This document shows positions 1 through 8,210 of a stretch of 30,544 nt of DNA, piece by piece. The stretch comes from Alteromonadaceae bacterium UBA2620 (GTDB lineage: Bacteria; Pseudomonadota; Gammaproteobacteria; Enterobacterales; Alteromonadaceae). Under the pieces are notes generated by a model. That model was given only the letters and a program-made list of their open reading frames with translations, did not search any database and was not told the DNA's origin. Position 1 is the first letter of the stretch, and each line of letters opens with the position of its first letter. The translations under genes were made by a program, and so were the position numbers. The stretch lies in the NCBI GenBank assembly GCA_002339125.1, contig DDJQ01000147.1, positions 1 through 30,544 of the forward strand. Reading direction: 5' to 3'.

Positions 1-11
1 ATCACGAAAGA

Positions 12-758
12 TCAACAGCCCCTAAGCAACGTGCGCTGAAAAAACTGCACAGCTTGCTGATACATCTGTAACGCCAGTGCGCCGTCATAACGCTCGCCTT
101 CATCGCGCATAAAGGCGTGTACGGCGTTCACTTCCTGCCACTGGTAATTGAGGCCGCTGGCTACGCATTGCTGATAAATCTTCAAACGCCCTTCGGCCGG
201 CACGTGGGGGTCTTGTTTACCCCACACAAAGTACACTTCGCCCTGAATGTCGGCCATGCGGTTGAAGCTTTGGTCTGCGTCGCTGGCTGGCAGGGTGTCG
301 CTGTGAATGTCGGTGGCATACAGGCAATAAGCGCTGGCCACAGCCGGGTTAATTGCGGCGCGGTAAGCCAGGTGGCCACCAAGGCAAACGCCCATGGCTC
401 CAACGGCGCCGGTGCAGTAAGGCGCGGCTTTACAGTGCGCAATAATAGCTTCAAGGTCTGAGTCGTAACTGGTTAATGGCTTTTGCCATTTGTCGTTATT
501 GCCTTTGTCTTTGCCCTCATCATCATAGCCAAGTACCGTGCCAATGGGGTTCAGCTCGTGGAAGACTTCCGGCACAATAACCACAAACCCGTGGCTTGCC
601 ATTATCGCCGCTGAGCGAGCGATGGGCGCGGTGTGCTGAAATATTTCAGAGTAAAAAACGATAGCCGGATAGCGTTGTTCACTGGCCGGGCGATAAATAT
701 AGTTGCGCATGGTGCCGGTGGCTGTGGCCAGGTCTTCGCTGTGCTGAATAATTTGCAT
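12..758 (-). CDS. Dienelactone hydrolase family protein
   Basis: Complete 248-residue alpha/beta hydrolase of the dienelactone hydrolase family. The family hydrolyses dienelactones or other esters in the cytoplasm; the substrate here is unknown. A cysteine nucleophile elbow is visible in GVCLGGH, with the acid residue in GKQDPHVP and the catalytic histidine in AVHAFMRDEG near the C-terminus, so the Cys-Asp-His triad looks intact. There is no signal peptide. The ATG is preceded by a GGAAA-type ribosome site. It is the last gene of the minus-strand run, 40 bases downstream of the HAD phosphatase gene, and is probably co-transcribed with it. The family call is secure; the substrate is not. Confidence 0.88.
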   Translation of the reverse strand: MQIIQHSEDLATATGTMRNYIYRPASEQRYPAIVFYSEIFQHTAPIARSAAIMASHGFVVIVPEVFHELNPIGTVLGYDDEGKDKGNNDKWQKPLTSYDSDLEAIIAHCKAAPYCTGAVGAMGVCLGGHLAYRAAINPAVASAYCLYATDIHSDTLPASDADQSFNRMADIQGEVYFVWGKQDPHVPAEGRLKIYQQCVASGLNYQWQEVNAVHAFMRDEGERYDGALALQMYQQAVQFFQRTLLRGC

Positions 759-798
759 GATATTTCCGATTATGTCTGATTAGGTGTTGTAAAGGTTG

Positions 799-1518
799 TC
801 AGTCAACAAACCACAATAATTCAGCCAGGCTGTGCAGATGAACACTGGGCAGCACACTTACGTCTTCATGACGTAAGTCCATGGGCCGGTTTACCGCAAT
901 CCAGGCGGTTTGGAAGCCCGCCCGGTGTGCGCCGAGCACGTCTTTTTCGAGGTTGTCGCCTACATGGAGAATGTCCCGCTGCGCAAGAGCTAAGGTTTGT
1001 GCGGCTTCATCAAACATATGGCGGTGGGGTTTGCTGGGTCTGCTCAAACTGGCGTGATAGGTAGCAGTGAAAAACTCATCAATACCTATTTGTACCGTGT
1101 CCACATTGCCATTGGTAATGGCGATTAACGGGACTTTTGCGGCCAGTGCGGCCAGTACCTGCCTGACTTCATCACTCACAGCAAAGTCGCTACGGGCATG
1201 ATAAAAATAGTCAAATAACGATTGTGCAGCCTGGTGTCGCTGGTCATCGTCTAACTTCTCTGCAGCCAGTCCGTGATACAGGGTTTCGTAGCGTAATCGG
1301 CCCATGTCCGACGCTAATCCCTGGTTGCCTTTAATCAGGTCCCGCTTAATAGCAGCCCATTGTGCGGCGGGTAGTGCGGCGGCGGCCGGGTAAAGCTCGG
1401 CAATCCGATCATTAAGGGCCTGAGTAGCGCCTGCAATAATGGGTTCGTTATCGTACAGGGTGTCGTCTAAATCAAAGGTCATGGCCTTAACCGGCGAAAC
1501 CGGGCGGTAACATTGCAT
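799..1518 (-). CDS. yigB: HAD-superfamily phosphatase, YigB-like
   Basis: HAD hydrolase of 239 residues. Motif I is FDLDDTLYDN (Asp16 and Asp18 as nucleophile and acid/base), motif II is the Thr in AITNGN, the motif III lysine lies in SRPSKPHRH and motif IV is HVGDNLEKDV. E. coli YigB, at the equivalent place next to xerC, is an FMN/sugar-phosphate phosphatase, so FMN hydrolysis is a reasonable inference from synteny. I start at the ATG at 1518, which has AGGA about eight bases upstream; the TTG one codon earlier is not needed. It lies 21 bases after xerC, in the same operon. Confidence 0.88.
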   Translation of the reverse strand: MQCYRPVSPVKAMTFDLDDTLYDNEPIIAGATQALNDRIAELYPAAAALPAAQWAAIKRDLIKGNQGLASDMGRLRYETLYHGLAAEKLDDDQRHQAAQSLFDYFYHARSDFAVSDEVRQVLAALAAKVPLIAITNGNVDTVQIGIDEFFTATYHASLSRPSKPHRHMFDEAAQTLALAQRDILHVGDNLEKDVLGAHRAGFQTAWIAVNRPMDLRHEDVSVLPSVHLHSLAELLWFVD

Positions 1519-1539
1519 CAAAAATTCCTGACTGGCTGT

Positions 1540-2466
1540 TTAATCTTTCTTCTTACGGGCGCGAGGGTGGGCTGTATCATACACTTTGGCTAAATGTTGA
1601 AAATCCAGATGAGTGTACACCTGAGTGGTCGACAGATTAGCGTGGCCTAATAACTCCTGAACTGCGCGTAAATCACTGCTCGACTCCAACACATGGGTAG
1701 CAAAAGAGTGACGCAGTTTGTGCGGGTTAATGCGTTGGTTAAGGGTTTGCCGCCGCGCCATTTCCGTGAGGCGGTTGCCTACCTGACGATTGGATATCCG
1801 GCGCTTCTGACGGCTGATAAACACTGCATCATCGAGACCCGCGCCCCAATGACTGCGAATGGCCAGCCAGCGCTGCAGAGCCTTCCAGGCTTTACGGCCA
1901 ATGGGCAGCAGGCGTTGCTTGTTGCCTTTACCTGTTACGCGTAACTGACGGTCGCTGGTAATGTGCTTAAGCTCCAGTGAAGTAAGCTCGCTGAGGCGTA
2001 AACCACATCCGTACATGAGTTCAAACATGGCCTGGTCGCGGATAACGATCTCTTCATCATCCGACTCATTCAGCAAGGCAGACATATCGTCCACCGACAT
2101 CTGCTTGGGCAGGGGTTTCTCTGCCTTGGGGGCGGAAATGCCTTCTACCGGGTCGATGTCGATAATCTGGTGGCGCAACAGGTATTTACAAAACGTGCGC
2201 AGTGCAGATAAGCGTAGTGCAGTGCTGCGAGCGCCGAGGTTTTGTTTGCGGGCAATGGCGACGGCTTTTTTTACCGCTGCCTGGTTCAGTTGCTGCCAGC
2301 TCGTCAGCTCAAGACTCAGCGCAATTTGTTCAAGCTGTCGGGCGTAATTTTTAATGGTGTGATCAGACAGGCCGCGTTCGTATCGCAGGTAATCAATAAA
2401 CTTGTTCAGCCAGTGTTCGCAGTCCGGCGCCAGCGATGCAGGAGTGTCGGCTGCCGATGCACTCAT
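1540..2466 (-). CDS. xerC: Tyrosine recombinase XerC
   Basis: Site-specific tyrosine recombinase of 308 residues that, with XerD, resolves chromosome dimers at dif under FtsK control. The N-terminal SAM-like core-binding domain covers about residues 15-100 and the catalytic domain about 120-300. All six active-site residues can be read: Arg157 (GCGLRLSEL), Lys180 (TGKGNK), His249 and Arg252 (HKLRHS), His275 (LLGHANL) and the nucleophile Tyr284 (QVYTH). Its ATG shares one base with the TGA of the DUF484 gene, so the two are translationally coupled. The dapF-DUF484-xerC order supports XerC rather than XerD or an integrase. Confidence 0.96.
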   Translation of the reverse strand: MSASAADTPASLAPDCEHWLNKFIDYLRYERGLSDHTIKNYARQLEQIALSLELTSWQQLNQAAVKKAVAIARKQNLGARSTALRLSALRTFCKYLLRHQIIDIDPVEGISAPKAEKPLPKQMSVDDMSALLNESDDEEIVIRDQAMFELMYGCGLRLSELTSLELKHITSDRQLRVTGKGNKQRLLPIGRKAWKALQRWLAIRSHWGAGLDDAVFISRQKRRISNRQVGNRLTEMARRQTLNQRINPHKLRHSFATHVLESSSDLRAVQELLGHANLSTTQVYTHLDFQHLAKVYDTAHPRARKKKD

Positions 2467-3164
2467 CAGTAACGCAGTTTCTCGGGCAGAACAACATTAA
2501 GGACTTCGCGTAGCTGGTTAAGCAGCAGGGTGTCCATATCAGGGGTAAAGTGGTCGGCACTGCGACTGCCAACAGCCAGCACGCCTAAATTGCGGTTCTC
2601 TCCAAGCAGGATCAAAGCGACGGATTCAGCTACTTCGTTGCCAAACATCAGCTGTTTTTCGTGTTGGCTGAGGCGGCCAAAGAAGTACGGCCCCTGCTTA
2701 AAGCGCTTTTCCATGAACAGCCGTTGCTGTAATTCCGGCAGCGCATTGGCGCCTTTAAACAGCTTGAGCTCCACACTGGCCAGCCCCAGTTCGTCCTGCA
2801 GAGTTTCCTGCAGTTTAAGCAGCATTTCGCCCACATCTTTACAGGTTAACAGGCGCAGGTTTAAATCGGCGTAGGCGCGGTAAATTTTTTCGTTTTGCTT
2901 GGCGATGCTAATCAACTGACTGAGTTTATAGTTGAGTAAGCGCACTTTTTTGCGCAGTTGCTCACTTTGCAATTCTACCAGTGACACGCTGCCTTTTTGC
3001 AGGTGGGGGATTTGCAGCGCTTCTAAAATACTCGGATGCTGAATAAAAAAATCAGGGTTCTCGACCAGGTACTGACTCACTTGTTCGGCAGTCAACTCAC
3101 CTACCTCAGGAAAGTCGGTATCAAACTGCAGAGTTGTATTGGCCTGTCCTGATAGTTCATTCAT
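2466..3164 (-). CDS. DUF484 family protein (YigA-like)
   Basis: DUF484 protein of 232 residues, cytoplasmic, with no catalytic motif. The N-terminal segment LTAEQVSQYLVENPDFF is characteristic of the family and is followed by a predicted helical coiled stretch (about residues 60-100). The C-terminal half resembles a GAF fold, including LILLGENRNLGVLAVGSRS. The function is unknown, but the gene is nearly always between dapF and xerC in gammaproteobacteria. Its start overlaps the dapF stop by four bases (ATGA-type) and its stop overlaps the xerC start by one base, indicating a tightly coupled operon. Confidence 0.9.
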   Translation of the reverse strand: MNELSGQANTTLQFDTDFPEVGELTAEQVSQYLVENPDFFIQHPSILEALQIPHLQKGSVSLVELQSEQLRKKVRLLNYKLSQLISIAKQNEKIYRAYADLNLRLLTCKDVGEMLLKLQETLQDELGLASVELKLFKGANALPELQQRLFMEKRFKQGPYFFGRLSQHEKQLMFGNEVAESVALILLGENRNLGVLAVGSRSADHFTPDMDTLLLNQLREVLNVVLPEKLRY

Positions 3165-3991
3165 ATATTTATTGTTCCGTCGTATACATGCTCAGCCGGT
3201 CCGGTCATTTTTAACGGGCTTCCTGGCCCTTGCCAGCGGATGCGTAAGCGCCCGCCAGGTAAATCCACCTGAACGTCTTTCCCTAATTTACCTTGTATTT
3301 GTCCTATTGCAACTGCTGCGCATGCTCCGCTGCCACATGCCAGGGTTTCTCCGGCACCACGTTCAAACACTCTGAGGCGAATATGTTCGGCCGACAATAC
3401 CTGCATAAAGCCCACGTTAACGCCTTCTGGGAAGCGTTCGTGGCGCTCAAGTTGCGGACCGATGGTTTCCACATCGGCACTTTCGGTGTTGTCAACTTCC
3501 AGCACGCAATGGGGATTACCCATGGAGACCGCACCACAAAAATGGGTGTTATCGTCGGCACGAATAATATAGGTTTTTTCTTCTTTGTTGGCCTTTAAAG
3601 GGATCTCTGCCGGGGTAAAGTTTGGTACCCCCATGTTTACCGTTACCTGACCATCCTTTTCGAGATACAGGATCATCTTGCCGGCTTTGGTGCTCACCAG
3701 AATCTTATTGCGGTTGATTAAGCCTTTGAGCTTTACAAAGCGGGCAAAGCAACGCGCGCCATTACCGCACTGCGACACTTCTGAGCCGTCGGCATTAAAA
3801 ATTCGGTAATGAAAATCCTGGTCCGGATCGTATGGCGGCTCAACCATCAGGAGCTGATCGAAACCAATACCAAAATTGCGGTCGGCAAGCTGCTGGATTT
3901 TTTCCGGAGAGAAAAAAACATTTTGGGTCACATTATCAATAACCATGAAGTCATTGCCGAGACCGTGCATTTTAGAAAAGTTCACCAGCAT
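3161..3991 (-). CDS. dapF: Diaminopimelate epimerase
   Basis: Converts LL-diaminopimelate to meso-diaminopimelate for peptidoglycan and lysine. The protein has 276 residues, the usual length. Both catalytic cysteines are visible: Cys75 in QCGNGARC and Cys219 in LACGSGA. It begins MLVNFSKMHGLGNDF, where many relatives begin with the equivalent of NFSKMHG. A GTG two codons in (3985) has AGG six bases upstream and is an alternative start; ACAGG also fits the ATG. It follows lysA after a 147-base gap, longer than the other gaps here, so an internal promoter is possible, though I could not identify clear hexamers. Confidence 0.96.
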   Translation of the reverse strand: MLVNFSKMHGLGNDFMVIDNVTQNVFFSPEKIQQLADRNFGIGFDQLLMVEPPYDPDQDFHYRIFNADGSEVSQCGNGARCFARFVKLKGLINRNKILVSTKAGKMILYLEKDGQVTVNMGVPNFTPAEIPLKANKEEKTYIIRADDNTHFCGAVSMGNPHCVLEVDNTESADVETIGPQLERHERFPEGVNVGFMQVLSAEHIRLRVFERGAGETLACGSGACAAVAIGQIQGKLGKDVQVDLPGGRLRIRWQGPGSPLKMTGPAEHVYDGTINI

Positions 3992-4138
3992 CCTGGGCCT
4001 GTTTATTTAAGTGTTGCTGACTATTTTTTTAGGTGTCCGGTGTTGTTATGGCAGAGAAGGTGATGCAGTGTTCATCACAATAACCCAACTAACAACAACG
4101 GGTTTTAGCGCAACAGGACTTATAAGAATAGCTCTAGT

Positions 4139-5389
4139 TTACGTAACTTTATGCTCACCTTTCCAGAGATCTTTTAGATTTTCTCTTTCTCTGACCACGT
4201 GAACATCGCTTTTATCTACCAGCAACTCTGCCGGGCGGCAGCGCGTATTGTAGTTAGAAGCCATTACAAACCCGTAAGCTCCGGCGCTACGTACCGCCAG
4301 CAGGTCGCCCGGGGCAATCGCCAGTTCGCGGTCTTTACCAATAAAATCACCGGTTTCGCAAATCGGGCCAACCACATCATACACATGGGGTTTGTGAGCC
4401 GGGTTTTCATCTACCGGAATAATCGACATCCAGGCCGAGTAGAGTGACGGGCGAATGAGGTCATTCATGGCCGCATCCACAATGGCGAAGCTCTTTTCCT
4501 CGCCTTCTTTTACAAACTCTACCTTGGTGAGCATGATCCCGGCGTTAGCGGCAATAGCTCGCCCCGGCTCCATGATCAACGTTAAGTGCTCGCGACCGAC
4601 CATTTTTGCCGCAATAGCTTTAGCGTACTCTTTCGGGTGCGGCGGTGTTTCATCTTTATAGGTAACACCCAGACCACCACCAACGTCGAGGTGGCTGATT
4701 TCAATACCCTTGGCCGACAGTTCATCCACCAGTTCCAGTAAGCGGTCCAGTGCATCCACAAAAGGGCCGGTTTCGGTAAGCTGTGAACCAATATGGCAGT
4801 CCATACCTACCACGTTGAGGTGTTCCAGGCTGGCAGCCAGGCTATAAACCTCTACGGCACGCTCACGGGCAATGCCAAATTTATTGGCCTTTAAACCGGT
4901 AGAAATGTACGGGTGAGTTTTAGCATCCACATCAGGGTTAATGCGCAGCGAGATAGGCGCCTTTTTGCCAAGCTTACCAGCTACCGCATTGATACGCTCA
5001 AGCTCCGGCTCCGATTCCACGTTAAAGCAGTGAATACCTTGTTGCAGGGCAAACTCAATCTCTTCCGGTGTTTTACCCACGCCAGAGAACACAACTTTGC
5101 TCATGTCGCCGCCGGCTTCAATAACCCGGGCCAGTTCGCCGCCTGAGACGATATCGAAACCAGAACCCAGTTTAGCCAGTACGCTCAGCACACCAATATT
5201 GGAGTTGGCTTTTACCGCGTAGCAAATCAGGTGCGGATGATCGCCCAGCGCATCGTTAAAGGCGTGCCAGTGACGCTCGAGGGTGGCACGTGAATACACG
5301 TATAACGGGGTGCCGTACTGGGCGGCCAGCACCTTTACGTCAATGTCTTCAGCGTGCAGCGATTGGTTTTTGTAACTGAAGTAGTCCAC
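4139..5389 (-). CDS. lysA: Diaminopimelate decarboxylase
   Basis: PLP-dependent decarboxylase of 416 residues that makes lysine from meso-diaminopimelate. The PLP lysine is Lys60 in YAVKANSN. HIGSQ, GGGLG and EPGRAI supply phosphate and cofactor contacts, and Cys344 in GPICETGD completes the active site from the partner subunit, so it should act as a homodimer. The start codon is GTG, and its first G is the last base of the lptM TAG stop (TAGTG). This is a stop-start overlap typical of coupled translation. The gene order lptM-lysA-dapF is the classic proteobacterial arrangement. Confidence 0.96.
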   Translation of the reverse strand: MDYFSYKNQSLHAEDIDVKVLAAQYGTPLYVYSRATLERHWHAFNDALGDHPHLICYAVKANSNIGVLSVLAKLGSGFDIVSGGELARVIEAGGDMSKVVFSGVGKTPEEIEFALQQGIHCFNVESEPELERINAVAGKLGKKAPISLRINPDVDAKTHPYISTGLKANKFGIARERAVEVYSLAASLEHLNVVGMDCHIGSQLTETGPFVDALDRLLELVDELSAKGIEISHLDVGGGLGVTYKDETPPHPKEYAKAIAAKMVGREHLTLIMEPGRAIAANAGIMLTKVEFVKEGEEKSFAIVDAAMNDLIRPSLYSAWMSIIPVDENPAHKPHVYDVVGPICETGDFIGKDRELAIAPGDLLAVRSAGAYGFVMASNYNTRCRPAELLVDKSDVHVVRERENLKDLWKGEHKVT

Positions 5390-5541
5390 TAGCGAGAATC
5401 TCCGGATGTATCAGGAGTCGAGTCGTCAGCAGGTTCACTATCACTGGCCGGCGGTTGCTCCGGTAAATATAAGGCGCCGCGGTATCCACAGGCCGAAATA
5501 CTCAGTAACAACACCAGTAATAATGCAACACGTTTTGCCAC
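5389..5541 (-). CDS. lptM: LptM/YifL-type small lipoprotein (GTG start)
   Basis: Small gene of 50 codons, readable only with a GTG start. The product begins MAKRVALLLVLLLSISACGYRGALYLP-like: a charged n-region, a hydrophobic stretch and the lipobox ISAC with Cys18 as the lipidated residue. CGYRGALYLP immediately after the Cys is the conserved LptM signature; the rest is an acidic, Pro/Ser-rich tail. In E. coli LptM assists oxidative maturation of the LptD outer-membrane LPS translocon. GGGGAG lies about eight bases before the GTG. Its TAG overlaps the lysA GTG by one base. The position before lysA/dapF is diagnostic. Confidence 0.9.
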   Translation of the reverse strand: MAKRVALLLVLLLSISACGYRGALYLPEQPPASDSEPADDSTPDTSGDSR

Positions 5542-5588
5542 GCACTCACTCCCCAAATAAAAGGTGCCGATATCATCGCAGAGGGAGA

Positions 5589-6656
5589 TTAAAATGCAAG
5601 TGACATCAAACGTTCACGGGTCTTTGGACCAAAATTTACCTGTTTCCACAGTGCTTCGCACAGCGGTTTGGTGTTGTGCCAGTCACCGGCCACAATCCAG
5701 TCGAGCATAGGGGTTGGATCGTCGGGGAACTGCAACCCTTCACTGGCCGGCTCCAGTAACCACTCTTCCACGGTATCCGTATCGAGTTGGTAAAGGGGCT
5801 GACAAAGGCCCAGTGACATCAGGGTTTTCAGATTAGAGAGTTGTTCAAACTGGCCGTTCAGGGGTTTTACCAGCAGTTTCTTTTTCAGTTGCAGTGATTC
5901 ACTGGCCAGTTCAAAACCGCCGTTGCTGATCACACCTGAACAGTGTTGCAGAGCATGGCGAAAGCCCGGCTTGGAAGGTGGGTGCCATTCGATGTGCCCC
6001 TGCGTGAGTTGCTGTTTCACCTTGGGGTGAAAGCACACAAAGTGTTGCTCGGTGAGCGGCTCCAGCAGCAACTGAATATCGTCGAGCTCTTCAAAAGGCA
6101 GGTATACCAGCGTGTGGCTGTTAGCCGGGTGCGGCGCCGGTTTATCCGTAATAAACGGCGGTACTATGGGTTTTTCAAAGTGAAACCAGTGCACGCCTAA
6201 CTGAATGTCAGTGGGGGCAAAACTGCGCATAATAAGCTTATCAGTAAAATGCTCGCTGGCGCGGGGAATATCGTGACTGAAAGCGGCCTGATGACTCACC
6301 GATATCGACGTTAACCCCTGACGCCGGGCGGCCCAGGCTGTGACGGGTTCAAAGTCGTTCAGCAACAGGTCGTAACCGCTCACATCAAGTTGCCGGATAT
6401 CCCGGTATAGTTGCAATGGTTTGGCGTTTTTCAGCGTTTCCCACTGACTAACCTGCCCCTTGCGGGTGGCAAAAGTCAGGCCGCTGAACGTGCGGTACTC
6501 ACCAAAGCATTCCATGTCGAAATAGTCATCCGCCGCGCGACCAGAAAAAACAAAATCCACTTCAATGTCATCACGTTCAGCCATGGCCGCGGCCATAATG
6601 CGGGCACGGGCAATGTGACCGTTGCCGGTACCTTGTACGCCGTAGAGTATTTTCAT
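5589..6656 (-). CDS. MJ1255/VC2487-family glycosyltransferase
   Basis: GT-B-fold putative glycosyltransferase of 355 residues. The N-terminal GVQGTGNGHIARARIMA is the glycine-rich loop of the MJ1255/VC2487 family, related to MurG-type enzymes. The C-terminal domain contains CSGVISNGGFELASE, the nucleotide-sugar binding segment, followed by KKLLVKPLNGQFEQ. Donor and acceptor are unknown. There are no membrane segments, so it would act at the cytoplasm or inner membrane face. Its ATG lies one base after the PAP2 stop and has a poor ribosome site, so it is probably translated by coupling. That pairing suggests a lipid-linked or lipid substrate. Confidence 0.85.
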   Translation of the reverse strand: MKILYGVQGTGNGHIARARIMAAAMAERDDIEVDFVFSGRAADDYFDMECFGEYRTFSGLTFATRKGQVSQWETLKNAKPLQLYRDIRQLDVSGYDLLLNDFEPVTAWAARRQGLTSISVSHQAAFSHDIPRASEHFTDKLIMRSFAPTDIQLGVHWFHFEKPIVPPFITDKPAPHPANSHTLVYLPFEELDDIQLLLEPLTEQHFVCFHPKVKQQLTQGHIEWHPPSKPGFRHALQHCSGVISNGGFELASESLQLKKKLLVKPLNGQFEQLSNLKTLMSLGLCQPLYQLDTDTVEEWLLEPASEGLQFPDDPTPMLDWIVAGDWHNTKPLCEALWKQVNFGPKTRERLMSLAF

Positions 6657-6657
6657 G

Positions 6658-7176
6658 TTAAACCAGAATAGTCAGACTCAGTTGGGCAATGGTGAGGCCC
6701 AGTAAGGCACCAGCAATTACGTCTGTAGGGTAGTGCACGCCCAGCAATATGCGCGACAAGCCAATCAGGCTCGCCCAGGTGTAGGCAAGCAGTGCGAAAG
6801 AAGGGTAGTAAAACGCGATGATGGTAGCCATTAACCAGGCCGCAGCGGTATGACCGGATGGCAGGCTGAATTTATCAGACGGCGTTACATGAGCGGTCAG
6901 GTTTGCCAGAAAGTCGCACGGACGAGGGCGTTTAAAGGCCTTTTTTAATACCACATATATTGGTAGTTCCAGGCCATACGCCATTAGCGCGGTGTAGAGA
7001 AAAATCTCACCGTGCTCAGGCTCGAACCACATCAGCAGCATGCCAATAACAAAATACAGGTAACCATCACCGGTGCGTGACAACCAGACAATAGCCCGGC
7101 AGTCGCGGTGCTTGGTCAGATCGTACAACCAGTGAAAGATTGCAGTATCGTATTTGGTTAAATTTTTCAGGCCCAT
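6658..7176 (-). CDS. PAP2-family membrane phosphatase
   Basis: Integral membrane phosphatase of 172 residues with all three PAP2 motifs: K78-X6-R85-P86 (KKAFKRPRP), PSGH at 106-109, and SR141-142-X5-H148-X3-D152 in SRILLGVHYPTD. His109 and His148 are the expected catalytic pair. Several hydrophobic helices are present. Relatives dephosphorylate phosphatidic acid, undecaprenyl pyrophosphate or phosphatidylglycerol phosphate; the sequence alone does not choose among them. It is the first gene of the minus-strand run, with GGAG about ten bases before the ATG, and is followed one base later by the glycosyltransferase. Confidence 0.9.
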   Translation of the reverse strand: MGLKNLTKYDTAIFHWLYDLTKHRDCRAIVWLSRTGDGYLYFVIGMLLMWFEPEHGEIFLYTALMAYGLELPIYVVLKKAFKRPRPCDFLANLTAHVTPSDKFSLPSGHTAAAWLMATIIAFYYPSFALLAYTWASLIGLSRILLGVHYPTDVIAGALLGLTIAQLSLTILV

Positions 7177-7359
7177 CCCACGCGGCTCCTTTTCATCAAC
7201 GCTATCAGGTTAAAAAGTGTTCGTGAAACACAAGTGACAGTTTTGCTAAAGGTTTATGACAGCGGCTGGCAACGGCAGGAGGGTAGAGCGAAATCAAACT
7301 TTTTGTGAGTAAAATCAATTTCTGCGCTAGGCGTTATCACTGTTAGAGTGCTATGCTAA

Positions 7360-7368
7360 AATCCGAAA
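7360..7368 (+). promoter_or_regulatory. Possible extended -10 element for rraA
   Basis: GTGCTATGCT just upstream of rraA resembles an extended -10 (TGn followed by TATGCT). A convincing -35 hexamer is not seen at 17 bases, which is common for extended -10 promoters. This is pattern matching only. Confidence 0.3.
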
Positions 7369-7394
7369 ACCTAGCTTACCAACAGGGTACAAAC

Positions 7395-7880
7395 ATGGAC
7401 TATAACACTTCTGAGTTATGTGATTTATTCGCCGATAACGTGGATGTGGTCGATCCCATTTTCACCAGTTATGGCGGTCGATATTCCTTTGGTGGAGAAA
7501 TTACCACCGTGAAGTGTTTTGAAGACAGGGAATTAATCGACCGGGTTCTCACCGAACCGGGCGATGGCAAGGTACTATTGATCGACGGTGGTGGTTCGCT
7601 GCGCCGCGCGTTGTTTGATGCTGAATCTGCGCAACTGGCAGTCGAAAATAACTGGGAAGGCGTAGTGTGCTACGGCTGTGTACGCGAAGTCGACAGCCTG
7701 TCTGACTTTGATCTGGGTATTTTGGCGGTTAATTCTATTCCGGTGAATGCCGACAGCCAGGGCACCGGGGATATTGATGTGCCGGTTAATTTTGGTGGGG
7801 TAACCTTCCTGCCGGAAGACCATCTGTATGCCGACAGCACCGGCGTTATACTTTCACCTGAGCCGCTTGATATTGATTAA
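7395..7880 (+). CDS. rraA: Ribonuclease E activity regulator RraA
   Basis: RraA, 161 residues, the same length as the E. coli protein. It forms a trimeric ring that binds RNase E and modulates mRNA decay. The N-terminus MDYNTSELCDLFADNV and the VDPIFTSYGGRYSFGGE segment match the family closely, and GVVCYGCVREVD and FLPEDHLYAD are conserved further on. I start at the ATG at 7395, which has AGGG seven bases upstream, because E. coli RraA starts at the same place. An earlier in-frame ATG at 7353 would add 14 residues not found in the family. It has no adjacent same-strand partner and looks monocistronic. Confidence 0.95.
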   Translation: MDYNTSELCDLFADNVDVVDPIFTSYGGRYSFGGEITTVKCFEDRELIDRVLTEPGDGKVLLIDGGGSLRRALFDAESAQLAVENNWEGVVCYGCVREVDSLSDFDLGILAVNSIPVNADSQGTGDIDVPVNFGGVTFLPEDHLYADSTGVILSPEPLDID

Positions 7881-8140
7881 GCCGGTGGGGAAGCCACCGC
7901 CATCTGCCGAACCTGCCATGCAGGTACTCTCTATGCTCGGCGCGGATAAACTTCATTCTTTAGAGCTGAAAAAATACAACATTTGGTGAGAATTCAGCTC
8001 TCTCATCCGGCCATCCATCTCGGGCAAAAATCTTCACCTTTAGTATACTGTGAGTATCAATATAAATACCTAAATTCCGTTTGTCTTGCGATAACATACG
8101 GTACACGGATGATGTTTCTGATCTGTACAGGGAGCTGTAA
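7881..8140. other. Intergenic region after rraA with two small hairpins
   Basis: No convincing gene is seen. Two short perfect inverted repeats follow the rraA stop. One is CGGTGG/CCACCG around a 5-base loop (7883-7899); the other is ACCTGC/GCAGGT around CAT (7911-7925). Neither has a T tract, so they could be mRNA 3'-end structures rather than clear intrinsic terminators. The rest (about 7930-8140) is AT-rich leader sequence for the downstream gene. A 65-codon frame on the other strand (7960-8157) shows no family features. Confidence 0.5.
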
Positions 8141-8182
8141 ATGATTAACGGTGGCATTCACGCGCCACCACCGCCATGTTGA
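8141..8182 (+). CDS. Candidate 13-residue leader peptide MINGGIHAPPPPC
   Basis: A 13-codon open frame reading MINGGIHAPPPPC. Its ATG is preceded by GGGAG with six bases of spacing, a better ribosome site than that of the gene downstream. It ends 28 bases before the GTG start of the HD-domain gene. Four consecutive prolines near the C-terminus are a known type of ribosome-slowing sequence relieved by EF-P. An inverted repeat (GGTGGC/GCCACC, 8150-8169) lies inside the frame. These features are compatible with a translated regulatory leader, but nothing proves it is expressed. Confidence 0.4.
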   Translation: MINGGIHAPPPPC

Positions 8183-8210
8183 AAGCCAATACACTATAAT
8201 AAGGTTTACA

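Noticed and set aside
5581..5596. Good-looking plus-strand ribosome site and ATG (GAGGGAGATTAAAATG)
   Set aside because: The frame behind it has no protein features and lies antisense to the glycosyltransferase gene.
7960..8157. 65-codon minus-strand frame after rraA
   Set aside because: No family resemblance, no ribosome site and unusual composition; the region looks like leader sequence.
8151..8210. Upstream GTG start for the HD-like protein
   Set aside because: It would add 20 unlikely residues overlapping the better-supported MINGGIHAPPPPC frame; GTG at 8211 has AAGG at proper spacing.
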